Source: Chara braunii
Lineage: Eukaryota > Streptophyta > Charophyceae > Charales > Characeae
Direction of reading: 5' to 3'
DNA: 41,548 bases
Assembly (NCBI GenBank): GCA_003427395.1
Contig: BFEA01000134.1
Span: 306,620 to 348,167 of the forward strand
The notes beneath the pieces are model-generated. The model ran no database searches, had not been told where the DNA came from, and saw only the letters and a list, made by a program, of their open reading frames with translations. Position 1 is the stretch's first letter. Every line of letters begins with the position of its first letter. Positions 20,142 to 32,100 of this stretch are shown here, piece after piece. The position numbers and the translations under genes were made by a program.

Positions 20142-21979
20142 GCACCTCCTTTCTTTCTAACCTCTAATCTCATTAATTAATCGCTAATTTTAACACCGGG
20201 ATTACGTTCGTCCTCCTTCAAACCCCCAATCTCGACTCCTCTTGAATCTCGCGAGCCACCCGGTTCATGTTGCGCCCTGGCTCGCGTCCCCGCCATTTCT
20301 ACTTTCGAAAGTACCTGGCGCGTTAACCCGTCCAAGTTCATTTTGTTTTCCTCTTCTATGTGATCGTCGATGCCTCCTCCCCTCTGCTCCTAGCACTGTC
20401 GCGTTCCCACAGTAGCATCCTCCTCTCTTGATGTCTGCTCTGACCCCCTGTAGTCCCTCCCCTGTCTTCACCTCCGGGCTCACCCCGACGCCATCCCGAT
20501 TCAGGTTCGTTCATTGCCCCGGTTTCCTACTAACTCGTCTTTGCCAACCTTTTCACTGCGCTCTCTTTTACTTAGCGTAGTCCGACGACCAGCGGCCCGT
20601 CATGCTAGCGTTGCGCACCAGCCGTGCTCCAACCCAAACACCCGGTAGTGTTGGCTGACACCGACCGTCGGACGGTAGTCATGGAAATTGAAATCCGCCA
20701 AGCAGTGCGTAGCAAATCCCCTGCCCGTCTCATCTGAAGCATGCAACCTACGCTCCGCTGTCGGGGCGACTCCTATTCCTTTGACAAGTGGGTGGTCACC
20801 GGGCCTCCTGCAAAGCCGTAGCATCAACCTGGGCAAAACGGGGCCCTAGCGCAGACCTTGGCGGTAGTAGCAAATATTCAAATGGGAACTTTGAAGGCCT
20901 TCACGTGAACCACGGCCTGGGCCCTCTGGCTGCTGTCCTGGCGCCCCCTAGCCTCTGCTTAGGCATAGTTCACCCTCCATACGGGTCCCAGCAGGCTTGC
21001 TCACACTCAATCCTCTTGTCATAAGTCGGGGGCAATTAGGTTGGGCGCCCCTTTGGGCCCACGGCACCCAGACTTCCTCCTCCACGTGGCCGGTCACATC
21101 AACTCGCACGCCCGCTGAGCTCCTCGGCCCTTGTTTCGAGACGGGTAGGATAGAAGAATTTCGTCGGCATAATGAACGCACAGGAACCCGTAGGCCAGCC
21201 AAAAGGGGTGCGTGCTCAAGGTCCTCGACTGTCGGAATGGCCACTCAATCCGGCACCACGTTCAAGCCAAATGGGCGTCGGCACCACTGATTGAATCCCG
21301 TTGATGGCAAAACCAAAGGGGATAGCCCCACGGCCCTCAACCCCATCGGCTCCCTCCTCGATGCTCCGTTGCCGCTGCGTCGGTGCTCGCCGGCCTCGAT
21401 CCCCGAACCTTCGTAGTGTCAGTCCAATGTCGTAACCTATAGGGCTAAGCCCAAGCCTGAGACCAGTGCCCGCAGAGTACCATACAAGACCGTGCGGCGC
21501 GGCGCTTTGGGTCAACAAACCGGCTGCGCGGCTCCAAGTGTCCGCGCCGGCTTGCTTATACCATGCCATAATTGCCCCGCGCGCCATCCTATGACATCCC
21601 GCTCACCGCACGAAATTGCGCCGTTATTGTCGATGCCGTCGTCGGGGTCGTTCTCTGCACGTGCGCTCGACTCAGTCAAATGTACCAATCAAAAGAAAAC
21701 ATCCTTAATTCCTGCTTAATCAAAAATAAATAAATAATAATAATATCACCAAGCAAAACGACCGAGGTCCGGGCCGACTTTACGATCAACAACAAAAAAG
21801 AATTACGCGCGCCTTAAACCTGTGCGCCCACGCACTCGCTATTGTGGTCAACCACCCAGTCAACGCAATTACAGACGCAGCCGCGTTTAGCGCGGTATAC
21901 TTAAACTCTAAACCAAAACTATTTTCTGTCACTTACAAAAACCAGGGCGGATACCCTTGTAAGGGTATTTGCACCGACA
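20142..21979 (+). repeat. Distal part of the left B repeat, shared with 30617-32475
   Basis: Kept in both repeats with scattered differences and small indels. Frames open in both copies occur on both strands (for example the plus-strand block ADLGGSSKYSNGNFEGL near 20850 and 31345, and the minus-strand block GLVWYSAGTGLRLGLSPIGYDIGLTLRRFGD near 21450 and 31960), but I recognise no domain. The end holds TACCCTTGTAAGGGTA at 21952-21967, a 7-bp palindrome 12 bp from the terminus. Confidence 0.7.
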
Positions 21980-23049
21980 GCTTACCGGACCATATTAAGC
22001 GACATTCCCGCGCTTCACCAAATCAGAAAGCTATAAATCCATCCATACTCCAAATATTGATGAAAGAGGAGCCAATCCGATTAGCCGACAAACACAGGGT
22101 AGAGGTCTCCAACAAACCATGCCTTCACAACTATATGCTGCCAGATTTCTAACCCGTACCTCTCACCGCCCAGAAATTAGGACGCTGACAGCATAAGTTC
22201 CAAAGACCTTCCCAATCGTCATCTCCCTGGTCCTAGACAACCTTCGACTTCTCGTTGGGTATCCCTAGTCCTGGCAAAAACTAGGGACGCGGGGCTTAAT
22301 CGAGACCTTTGAAGGCACTATCACCTTCCTTCTCAAAAAATCTCTCGCAATCAAATACGCATAAGTATATATGTATACTTAATGTCCGCTCAGCTATTTC
22401 TGCAGTCTAGTACAGAAAGGCTAGGTCTCCATCTTGGTCCACCGTAGCCTGGCTGATCGGGCTAGTATTACGGCCCACCGCATTGTTATTTAACGACAGT
22501 ACCCCTCGTTCGTTACGCAACGATAGGTTTTCTCCTGATAAGCACTCAATCAGGACCTCCCAAAATCTCAACCTTCACTATCACACGGAGTAATTTCCCT
22601 GGGGCGGGTAACTCCCCTTAAACTCTTACCACGAGGTCCCGCAGCCAGGTTACGCCGGCTAGCAGCCATCCAATGGGGTTACGCCCTAGAGGTACTAACT
22701 TCTTTTTCGTTAGCTTGGCCTTTCTTCAATGTGTCCCATAACTAGCACAGGTGGTTAGACGGAGCGTCACAAAACAAAATTACAGCCCCACTGCGTGATA
22801 CGCAGCGGTCCGAAAACATTTACCAGCCCTTCCACAATAGACATGGCATCCTTCGCATGCCCACAAACAAAATCACCGCTAGGTGCACCAGGCCGTGATC
22901 CCTGACTTGATCAGAGCCAGCAGCCACCTGTCTTGAGACGTCTCTCGCCCTGCACTCATTGCGACTTTCTCAAATATTCCAAGCAAAAGTGGCCCTATTC
23001 GTCAGACTTTATCACTCATAAGACAACTTACCATGCCATAAATTTGTTT
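21980..23049. other. Internal region of element B, no gene recognised
   Basis: No PBS resembling a known tRNA complement follows the left repeat (sequence GCTTACCGGACCATATTAAG). No coding frame or RNA gene is supported. Confidence 0.4.
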
Positions 23050-23069
23050 ACTCACCTTTGAAGGTGAGT
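23050..23069. repeat. Perfect 9-bp stem inverted repeat
   Basis: ACTCACCTTTGAAGGTGAGT, nine paired bases around TG, directly before the 47-bp tandem repeats. Could fold as an RNA or DNA hairpin. Confidence 0.7.
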
Positions 23070-23083
23070 CTTCCAACAACAAA

Positions 23084-23318
23084 AACATTCTCTCTTCCAA
23101 AAATCCAAGGGGCTCTCATCATAAAATAAAACACCCCCTCTTCGAAAAATCACGAGGGGTCTCACCACAGAACAAAAACACTCCCTCTTCCAAAAATCAC
23201 GAGGGGTCTCATCATAAAACCAAACCCCCCTCTCCTCAAAAAAATTCGAAGGGTTCTCATCATAACACACAACATCCTCTTTTCCAAAAATCCAGGGGTC
23301 TCTTCATAGAACAAAACA
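23084..23318. repeat. Five ~47-bp tandem repeats
   Basis: Each unit has CTCTTCCAAAAATCACGAGG, then GGTCTCATCATA and an AACAAAACA stretch. The GGGGTCTCATC block recurs at about 23110, 23157, 23203, 23250 and 23295. Copies differ at several positions. The minus-strand open frame across it only reflects the period. Confidence 0.85.
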
Positions 23319-24025
23319 TCACTGAGAGACCACCTTATGGGTCCTCGTCACAACTTAAGAAATCAACAACCGGCATGGTGAAGCATTCGAGTCTCAATGA
23401 CTCATAAATCTTCTAAAAATCCTCACAGTTTTTCACAAACAGGCTGCACTTCCTCCCCTTATACTATGCCTTATCAGTTGCTCGTGGGCAGGTCGCACAA
23501 GTATACCGAGGAGTAGACAATTTTGCTTACAATCATATTCACAGTACCCATAGTAAGATAAGATGTTTTTCACACATTGTCCACACAAACCCACCATACA
23601 TCAAAGTACAACCACACATGTGAGAGAGACAAGTGATCGTCACATATAAGAATGGTCCCTGAAGAACCTCATCATAATATACACTCAGGGAATAAAATGT
23701 CTCACACAGAAAGTGTCTCCAAATCATAGCTCACTCAACTCAAGCCGTACCAAACTCACGCTGACAATTATCCCTAAAATACATATCAGATTTGTCTCTC
23801 AAAGCCCAGGGCGTAGGCCACCTAAATATGTACATGCCTCATCTAGATCGCCTGAATCTTCAAGACCCTCGCTCAGTAGGAACACAAGAGTTCAAATCTA
23901 GACTAATAACAATCGTCAAAAGGTCCTCTAAGTCTAAGAGGGTATCATATAGAGCCTAAGCTGACGCCTCACAAAGATATACAACCAATTACATAGGCAA
24001 ACCAGCCCTACCTCTTCAACTCCTC
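23319..24025. other. Element B internal region, no gene recognised
   Basis: Mixed AT-rich DNA with CACA/GTGT-rich portions and without a supported frame. It lies downstream of the gag-like gene of element C on the minus strand. Confidence 0.4.
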
Positions 24026-26814
24026 CTAGTTTTGCCTATATAACTGAGCCCTAAGTCCATCTGCGGACTTCTCTACTATCCTACCCTGTATATCATACAT
24101 CTTACCCCCTGCTTCTGAGACCTTCCCTTCTGCCTTATTCTCAAGGAACTCGAGACAGTCCAGAGCCAGATGCACGCCCCTCTTGCAGTAGAAGCATAGT
24201 TGATCAACCTTCCTCTTGAACTTCTTCTTCCGGGGCTGAGGAGGTGGCGATGAAGGAGATCCTACCATAGTACTGACACCCTCCTGCCGCTCTGATCGAG
24301 GGGTTGTGGTACTAACAACCTCCTGCTGCTCCATCCCAGGAACCGGTCCCCCAGACCCAGATTCAGTAGCCCAAGATCCCAGTCTGCTCCTCAAATCTCC
24401 TGTCGCCGGGACGTATTCAGGCGTGTCCAACCTCTGATGACTCCTCTCGAGTATCTCTCGTGGTACTACCATGGGATGCTCCTCAATCTCCTCTGGCCCA
24501 TACTAAGGCGTGCCCAACCTCGGGAGCCCGCCCTCGATGGCACCCTCCGCCTCAATCCTCATCTCTCTCTCAAGAGGCTCCTCTATCGTTTGCTCGGATG
24601 AAAACAAACTCGCCTCCTCCTGCATGGTATGCATTGCCTCAAGGAGCACGCCCATGGAACCCTCTGCTGAGCCCTGAGTCGGCTCACTGGTAGATGGTGG
24701 TAGCCCCTCCTCAACTGCCAAAGGTACGACTGGGCCCACCGCTGCTACAGGCTGTGTCGCGAGCTCGGTAGGGGCTCTGAACTCAAAGGCCTCTCTTTCC
24801 GCCTGTCTCTGGGCTCTCGCCTCCTTTCGCTCCAGGATAACTCTCCCCATAGGTGGCTGCTGGCGAGGCTCTGCTGCAAATGGCTGTCCTGGTAACCCAT
24901 GTCCTCGCTGCCTCTGCTCTCCCTGCCTGTTGCTCTCTGGCTTGTCCACCTTTCCCTGGGTTTGTTGCCTCAGGCTCTCAATGATAGCTGCCTGGCTGGC
25001 CACCAATGCCCTGAGTTCCTGAATTTCCACCTCCATAGCCTCCAGACATACTCCATGACTTACTTCCTTTATCTTCTTCCCTGCCAGATCGCCCTCCAAT
25101 AACAAGTGTCGGTCAAAAGTTGTCTTGGTCAGGAACTTGATTTTGCGATCTAACCTCTCTTCCGTCTTCCTGGCTACCCCAAACCCGGCTCTGACTGGCG
25201 ACGGAAGTTGCTCTCCTTTCTGCTCCCAGAAGTCCCTCCACATCTCTGGGATCTCCGAGGCCCTAGCTGGCGTGCTGGGTGGCTGACCTGGGAGCGCTCC
25301 TGCTGCCTCCGATCTCTGCCTCTCCTGCTGCTGCTTCGGAAGTGTCCCCGCCGCCTCCAACCTCTGGCTCTCTTGCAATACCTATTCTATCCTCCTGGTT
25401 CTTCTCGCCCTCTTTTCCTCTGTTGTCTCTCTAGCTGGCGCCCTTTCCCTCGTGCAGAGGTCGACCCTCTTCGGGATCTCTGCCTCCATCTTCTTCTCGG
25501 GTTGGCACGGCTCTTGGCGCGGCTCTGCAGGTGCTGGCTCTTCCAGGTCTGGATGCTCCAGGGCATGAGCTGCTAGGTGCCTGTCAATCAGGGTCAAGGC
25601 TTCTCTCCTCCTTTCTGCTCTCCCCTATGGCAAAGGGGTCTTTTCTGATGAAGGCAATGGGGCCTCCTCTCTCTGCAACCTCTCCCCTGCCTGGCGAGTG
25701 CTCCCTGGTGCATCTCCGAGTCACAAACCCACCGCTGACGTCTGAGGGGGCGTGTCCTCTCCAACCTCTATCACTTCCTTCCCTTCACGTCTCCCCTCAT
25801 CGCCTACTAGCTCTCTATCTCGCTGAGTATCCTGGACCTCCTCCTGTGGCACCTCCTCTCGTGGCACCCCCTCTCGAGGCACCTCCTCTCGTGGCACCTC
25901 CTCTCGAGGCACCTCCTCGTGTGGCACCTCCTCTCGAGGCACCCCCTCTGCCTGCTCTCCACGCTCCCCACCCTGAGGCGACGCTTTCCACCGAGAGATA
26001 TCCAAATGCGCCTCCAACACCCTCAAGTGCCTCTCAGATGCTGGCGGCTCCTCCTGTGTGCGTGCTGGCGACCTCCTCAATCCACCCTCGGTAAACCGAT
26101 GAAATTCCACTGGTCCCAACCCACACTCAGGGTACGCCCCTCGCTCCTCAGCCTCTGGTTCCGGCTCTGGTTCCTCCTCTTTCCTGGCTAGGGCCTTCCG
26201 CCCTCCTCGAGATGGTCCCGCCTCCCTGGGCTCAGGGTCCCTCTGCATCTGACTCCTCTGACGCCTCTCGACTCTGGGCTAAGGGGGCTCTGGCCGTCGA
26301 AAGGCCTCTCTTAGATGTGCCTCGCAGCTCTCCCAATCCCGGGCCATGTCTCTGACCTGCTTAGCAAGTGGCCTCTCCGCCTTTTTGGTCAGAGGGGTAA
26401 TATCCTCGCCCACTCATCTCTCGGTGTACCCCGCCCCTGCATGAACCACTCAAAAGCGGGAATAAAGTATGTCGCATTTCCGATCTCTAGGCGGATCAGC
26501 CTGCCATCTGGTCCCACAGGCGAGGGTCGCAGCTCCTGTATCCTCATCTCTATCTTTGACCTCGTCGTCGCCTCCCTCCGGATCCGTGCGACGGGCTCCT
26601 CGAATCTGCCGACTCCCCTCAATCTCTCAATCGTCTGAGCCACGGTCCAGCCCATACGCCTTGCATGCTCCCAGAAATTGTCCAGGAATAGCTCGATGTC
26701 CCTATCATCGTACACTGGAGTACTCTCTCGATGGCGAGGCCCATGCTGCTCATACCCTCCTGATGCGCCCAACGGCCTCCGAGGCGGCCGTGTCCCCTTC
26801 CCTCCTCTGGGCAT
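24026..26814 (-). pseudogene. Gag-like protein of element C with CCHC zinc knuckle, broken
   Basis: Minus strand. It starts at ATG 26814 (MPRGGKGTRPPRR). The N-terminal part includes DDRDIELFLDNFWEHARRMGWTVAQTIERLRGVGRFEEPV, a gag-like helical region, and ATYFIPAFEWFM. A frameshift lies near 26,380. From there one frame runs to 24026 with about five stops (for example near 25721, 25640, 25382 and 24503). It holds an acidic hinge with eight REEVP-type repeats (25846-25950), a charged segment and, near the end, CFYCKRGVHLALDC (24156-24197), a C-x2-C-x4-H-x4-C knuckle, followed by KMYDIQGRIVEKSADGLRAQLYRQ. Such proteins form the particle and bind RNA. It follows directly after an integrase on the same strand, the reverse of the usual order. 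Confidence 0.72.
25846..25950 (-). repeat. 15-bp tandem repeats encoding REEVP in the gag-like gene of element C
   Basis: Eight units, read on the minus strand as E-G-V-P or (R/H/Q)-E-E-V-P, within one reading frame. Units differ by single bases. Confidence 0.85.
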
Positions 26815-26978
26815 GGCTGTCTTCGTAAAGTCGGACCTGCACAACAGGCGAAGGAGACAACAGACACACATTGGGTAAGCAAACAGGTGATAATCAAAGC
26901 AAGCCCAGACCAGACCTTACTCATGCAGCATGCATCCTATCTGACCTACACATCCTATCGCTTCTATTCTAAAGGCAA

Positions 26979-28432
26979 TTAGATAATCTCTCTTACCTCT
27001 TCTCTCGCCACAAATTTCTTCAATCGCGTTCCAGATACCTAATCCTTCCACTCAGTCTCATTTAGCTCCTCAATCTGGTACGTTCCAAAATCTCCGACCC
27101 GTACGATCCGGTAGGGACCTAACCACCTCTTATCGAGTTTCGTGGACCACTGTTTTTCCAACGATGAATCGTAGAGAAGCACGACATCACCAACTGCCAA
27201 GGGTACTTTCCTCACTCGCGCAGACTAATCTCATCGAGCCTTATCATCCATACGGTTTCTCGCCACCTGATCAGACGCCTCCTGGATCCTTTCTCATATC
27301 GCCCCTATCAGCTGCGCCCGGATATCGAGCAACTCTTCAAATGACAGGCTAACTTCCAGATTCGGACGCGTCCATGTCTTAAGAAAGCTTTCGATAGGGA
27401 AGGTGGCGTGCCTTCTGTACCACAACGTCGCAGGTGCCTACTTGGTGGATTTTTTTACTATAATGTTGTCCACAAAAAACGCCGCCCTTAGGTACCTTGG
27501 CCATTGATTAGGCCTCCCTTCGGTCCACTTAGCCAGAAGGCTCGTAATGGTACTATGTCCTCTCTCCACGGGAGCATTTGCCTGGGGGTGCGCGGCCGTG
27601 GTGTAGTTGGCTGCCACACCATACCTTGATAACAGTTCTTGCACCTCCTAGCAGGTAAACTCCAATCCCCTGTCCATTACAAATTCTCTGACGAAAGGAT
27701 AGCGCAGGCAAAACTCCTCGATGCAGCTCACCAGGACTGACCCGGTCTTTGTGCGAATAGCACGCCCGTCTACGAAGCCAGACAGATTATCGCGCGCATC
27801 GAAGATATAGTTATAGCCGTGATCCCCAAGCAGCATAAAAAGTAGATTGAGATGCACTACAGCCCCCACCTCTCGCTCTAGCCTTGGATGCAGCGACTCT
27901 CCTTGCCTTAAACGGGATCTCTCCTGGCAAGGTACGCAAGATCGGCAGAACCTCCCGACCATGTCCATCATCCAATCCCAGTAGTACAGCTCACTTATCT
28001 TGGCATACGTGGCTTGTACCCTCGATGCCCTCCTGCAGTGCCATTGTGAAGCACTGCTACAACGTCGATTTGACGATTCGTACCGCAGACGACTCTCCTG
28101 GGATTCTCCACTTCTCTTCTCACGAAAAGGTGGCCGTCTCGCACTAAGTAGCGCTGCAGCATCCTCAGAGCCCTATCGCTTGCAACCCTTAGCCGCATTT
28201 CGCAGGACAAAAGAAGTCCCAACTCTAGGTAGATCCCATCATACTCCTTAATCCCCCCCTCCTCGAACTCGTTGTCCTGGCTCTCGGGCACTTCGTCCAC
28301 ATTCCCTGCCGGGTTCAACGAGCCTGACTGGTCTAGGCTTTCCTGCAATAACGTGTTGACGAGGAGATACATTCCTCCCATCTGGTTCTCATGCCGTTCT
28401 ACCTGGCCAGGTCTTTCCTCAATCGTCCTCAC
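26979..28432 (-). pseudogene. Integrase of element C (Ty3/Gypsy-type), broken
   Basis: Minus strand, N to C. A helical region with YLELGLLLSCEMRLRVASDRALRMLQRYLVRDGHLF leads to the zinc-binding motif (LHNGTAGGH ... FCRSCVPC, an HHCC arrangement). The catalytic core follows: HLNLLFM, where the first Asp is Asn (codon at 27846-27848); FVMDRGLEF with the second Asp; and HPQANAPVERGHSTI with the Glu. The C-terminal SH3-like part reads WSTKLDKRWLGPYRIVRVGDFGTYQIEELNETEW, ending at 26979. Frameshifts lie near 27,990 and 27,300, and stops near 27645 and 27,035. The enzyme would insert cDNA in the nucleus. With the active-site change and the breaks it is inactive. RNase H and RT are not visible upstream. 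Confidence 0.78.
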
Positions 28433-28494
28433 ATTCCTCCCATCTGGTTCTCATGCCGTTCTACCTGGTCAGGTCTTTCCTCAATCGTCCTCAT
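28371..28494. repeat. 62-bp tandem duplication
   Basis: 28371-28432 and 28433-28494 share ATTCCTCCCATCTGGTTCTC and the following ACCTGG(C/T)CAGGTCTTTCC through AATCGTCCTCA with about two differences. It lies at the 5' end of the element C integrase frame, and 62 is not a multiple of three, so it breaks that frame. Confidence 0.9.
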
Positions 28495-28565
28495 ATCCTC
28501 CACCTGGCTATGCGAGCTGGTCAGCGCTAACTCCATCATCCACCTGTGTGTCCGAAATCCGATTC

Positions 28566-28612
28566 AACGGGGGTTTAGAGTTGAACGGTTCAACTCTCGT
28601 TGAACCCCCGTT
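28566..28612. repeat. Two-tier inverted repeat
   Basis: Inner stem AGAGTTGAAC / GTTCAACTCT (28577-28586 and 28588-28597, one base between). Outer stem AACGGGGGTT / AACCCCCGTT (28566-28575 and 28603-28612). Both perfect over 10 bp, with 1 and 5 unpaired bases between tiers. Confidence 0.9.
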
Positions 28613-28837
28613 TCAACTCCGCGTTATACCCCGTTACAACATGGTACAACTCGGCCCGCGGATTTTTTTTTCGCCGCCAAAAAATAACTAAAAAAAAAAT
28701 AAACAAATATGGGGGTGTAGGTTTTTTTTTTCTCTACATACCCATATTTTTATTTGTATTTTTTTGGTATTTAAATTATTTTAAAAAAATCAAAAATAAA
28801 ACGAGACTCAAAATACATAGATTTTTTTTATTTTTTT

Positions 28838-28869
<32 letters not shown>

Positions 28870-28896
28870 ATTGGTGGGGGATGGGTCGCCCCCCCC
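28613..28896. other. AT-rich, low-complexity run up to the assembly gap
   Basis: Poly-A and poly-T runs, then (GATT)n at about 28838-28876, then G and C homopolymers directly before the gap. No gene. Confidence 0.7.
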
Positions 28897-29046
28897 NNNN
28901 NNNNNNNNNNNNNNNNNNNNNNNNNNNNNNNNNNNNNNNNNNNNNNNNNNNNNNNNNNNNNNNNNNNNNNNNNNNNNNNNNNNNNNNNNNNNNNNNNNNN
29001 NNNNNNNNNNNNNNNNNNNNNNNNNNNNNNNNNNNNNNNNNNNNNN
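28897..29046. other. Assembly gap of 150 N
   Basis: Undetermined bases between a C run and (AC)n. Frames across it are artefacts. It hides the inner end of the right B repeat, whose first ~93 bp are not found. Confidence 0.98.
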
Positions 29047-29101
29047 ACACACACAATATCCCGACTTCCCTCCTCCCCGTATCCCGACTCTACCCCGCCC
29101 T

Positions 29102-32100
29102 ATCATGATGTAGCTTCCGCAAGCCACTCCGGCCGAGTGCACCAGTCATACCTCTCGCGAGCGCCTACGACAGGATAGGGCCTACGCGAGGCACGACTTA
29201 CCTACACCTTATGGGAGTTGTCACCTCCCTTCGGTGGGCGTATCCCCGCCGAGCTACCAGTCCACGGTACGAAAGCTAATCAGTTGCAATCGCAGAGGTG
29301 GACCAGCCGAGGGCGATTTTCGTTCGCTGTAGCATAGGGGGTACGCGTGGTAATACGCCGCTATTCGACCCGCACGCGAACCGACAGCTTGAGGGGTTAA
29401 GGTCCCAAGCGTGATTCGACGTCAGTCGACTAGGACGCATCCCACATACACCACGCGCACACCACTCTAACAACCTCAACACACACACACACATGAAACG
29501 ACACAACACAAAACAACGCGACGACGCTCCTAGCCCCTTGGTAGTCATCCCATAACTTTCCGATGCGGAAATCGGATAGGCGTCGCGCGCGAGACTTAGT
29601 ATAAAATCGCGCGGCTGCAGGGCTAACTCATATCGACTCGCAATACAAGCGTACGCAAGCGGTCGCAGTGATGGCGTACTATGTAGAACCCATACTCATG
29701 CGGTCTTCGTTAATCTCGAGGGTCGCATTCGACACTCAAGTGTCGGCTGACACGCGCCTTGAGCGTTAATCTCTCGACGCTGGACAACCGCCATGCGCGG
29801 TTGAAGACCACACCCTCTTCTGCACCCTGTGCAGAGGGGTTGAGTAGACAGCTTTAAGCTGTCGTGGCGGTCGAACATCAAGGGGCTTGACTTTGACGGT
29901 TGCCATGGACTACAACGTCCTACCATACAACTCTAAAAAAAAAGCAAGGGTAAGAAGGGACCCCCCCCCCCCTTTTTTTTCTCTCAAGACACATTCTGGT
30001 TAACCCTTATGCTTAAATACAGTAGGCCTCGCAAATACTCAGGGCGCTTATAAGTATATAAGGGTTAAATATATAGGACGATCACTTCTCACAGTCACAG
30101 TGGGGCTCATCTCAACTATATATGTATGAAATCGCAGGCAGTCACATCCAGAAGCCGAACCTACCATACGTGCAATCACATCAAAGATTCATCCAGAAGC
30201 GCACACACTATACGGAGTCAACCCCAACCATCTTCGACACTCACACCCCTCGCTTTAGCTATGCAAGCCCCAAAACTCCTGTCCAACCAACCTTAATTAA
30301 ATACTCAGTACCTTCGTTAAATGGCCATTGAATAAAAGTCCGAGTGAAACCATAATGAAACAAAGAAAATCACCAGGTCTAAAACCTTTTAGGTTGGGTG
30401 TGGAGAGTGAGTTGGAATTGAGTTGTAAACTGACGAATAGGCAACCGACTTGTTATCAGTGATAACAGATGGTGACCCTCAAGGGATCAACTTGAATCCG
30501 GTCCTGGACTTGAATCAGACGATCAAGAGGGTCTGTAACACATGACAAGTTAAAGCCACAGGCTAAACCTATGAGTTCATGGAGGACAATCTCCATATCA
30601 TGATCTTTACCCAAATGCACCTCCTTTCTTTCTAACTTGTAATCCCATTAATTCATCACTAATTTTAACACAGGGATTACGTTCGCCCTCCTTCAAACCC
30701 CCAATCTCGACTCCTCTTCCACCTAACCCTGTCGTGAATCTCGCAAGCCACCCGTTTCCTGTTGCGCCCTGGCTCGCCTCCCCGCCATTTCTACTTCCGA
30801 AAGTACCTAGCGCGTTAACCCGTCCGGGTTCGTTTTGTTTTCCTCTACTATCTGATCATCGATGCCTCCTCCCCTCTGCTCCTAGCACTGCCGCGTTCCC
30901 ACAGTAGCGTCCTCCTCTCTCGATGTCTGCTCCGACCCGCTATAGTACCTCCCCCGTCTTCACCTCCGGGCGCACCCCGACGCGATCCCGGGTCAGGTTC
31001 GTTCGTTGCCCCGGTTTCCTGCTAACTCGTCTTTGCCAACCTCTTCACTGCGCTCTCCTTTACTTAGCGCAGTCTGACGACCAGCGGCCCGTCATGCTAG
31101 CGCTGCGCACCAGCCGTGCGCCAACCCAAACACTCCGATAATGTTGGCTGACACCGACCGTCGAACGGTAGTGATGAAAATTGAAATCCACCAAGCAGTG
31201 CGTAGCAACTCACCTGCCCGTCTCATATGAAGGATGCAACCTACGCTCCGCTGTCGGGGCGACTCCTATTCCTTTGACAAGTAGGCGGTCACCGGGCCTC
31301 TTGCGAAGGCGTAGCATCAACTTGGGCAAAACGGGTCCCAACGCAGACCTTGGCGGTAGTAGCAAATATTCAAATGGAAATTTTGAAGGTCTTTACGTGA
31401 ACAACAGCCTGGGCCCTTCGGCTGCTGTCCTGGCGCCCCCTAGCCCCTGCTTAGGCATAGTTCACCCTCCATACGGGTCCCTGCAGGCTTGCTCACACTC
31501 AATCCTCTTGTCATAAGGCGCGGGCAATTAGGCTGGGCGCCCCTTTGGGCCCACGACACCCAGATTTCCTCCTCCACGTGGTCGGTCACCCATCAGCTCG
31601 CACGCCCGCTGAGCTCCTCGGCCCTTGTTTCGAGACGGGTAGGATAGAAGAATTTCGCCGGCATACCGAACGCACAGGAACCCGTAGGCCAGCCAAAAGA
31701 GGCGCGTGCTCAAGGTCCTCGACTGTTGGAACGACCACTCAATCCGGCACCACGTTCAAGCCAAATGGGCGTCGGGGCACCACTGATATAACGACGTTGA
31801 TGGGAAAACCAAAGGGGATAGCCCCACGGCCCTCAACCCCATCGGCTCCCTCCTCGATGCTCCGCTGCCACTGCGTCGGTGCTCGCCGGGCTCGATCCCC
31901 GAACCTTCGTAGTGTCAGTCCAATGTCGTAACCTATAGGGCTAAGCCCAAGCCTGAGACCAGTGCCCGCAGAGTACCATACAAGACCGTGCGGCGCGACG
32001 CTTTGGGCCAACAAACCGGCTGCGCGGCTTCCAATGCCCGCGCCGGCTTGCTTATATCATGCCATAATTGCCCGGCGCGCCATCCTACGACATCCCGCTC

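Larger units (their letters stand above)
14643..21979 (+). repeat. Left terminal repeat (LTR) of element B, ~7.3 kb
   Basis: Begins TGTCAAGCGC and ends GCACCGACA. The last bases are identical to the end of the right repeat at 32475, where the flanking gene resumes, so the right boundary is well defined. It includes a TATA box, an AATAAA, 123-bp tandem repeats, a hairpin family and a palindrome next to the end. 16251-20141 is present only in this copy. Confidence 0.78.

Noticed and set aside
23052-23270. Minus-strand 72-residue repeat protein
   Set aside because: It only reflects the 47-bp tandem repeat and has no start context or domain.
16373-23318. CRISPR-like array
   Set aside because: The dispersed cores and tandem units have no uniform repeat-spacer pattern, lie in eukaryotic LTR-type DNA, and lack cas genes.
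24460-26191. Plus-strand open frames over the element C gag-like gene
   Set aside because: They mirror the minus-strand gene, are Leu/Pro/Ser-rich by codon complement, and the minus strand carries recognisable CCHC and gag features.
28808-29178. Frames spanning the N run
   Set aside because: They consist mostly of undetermined residues and are artefacts of the gap.
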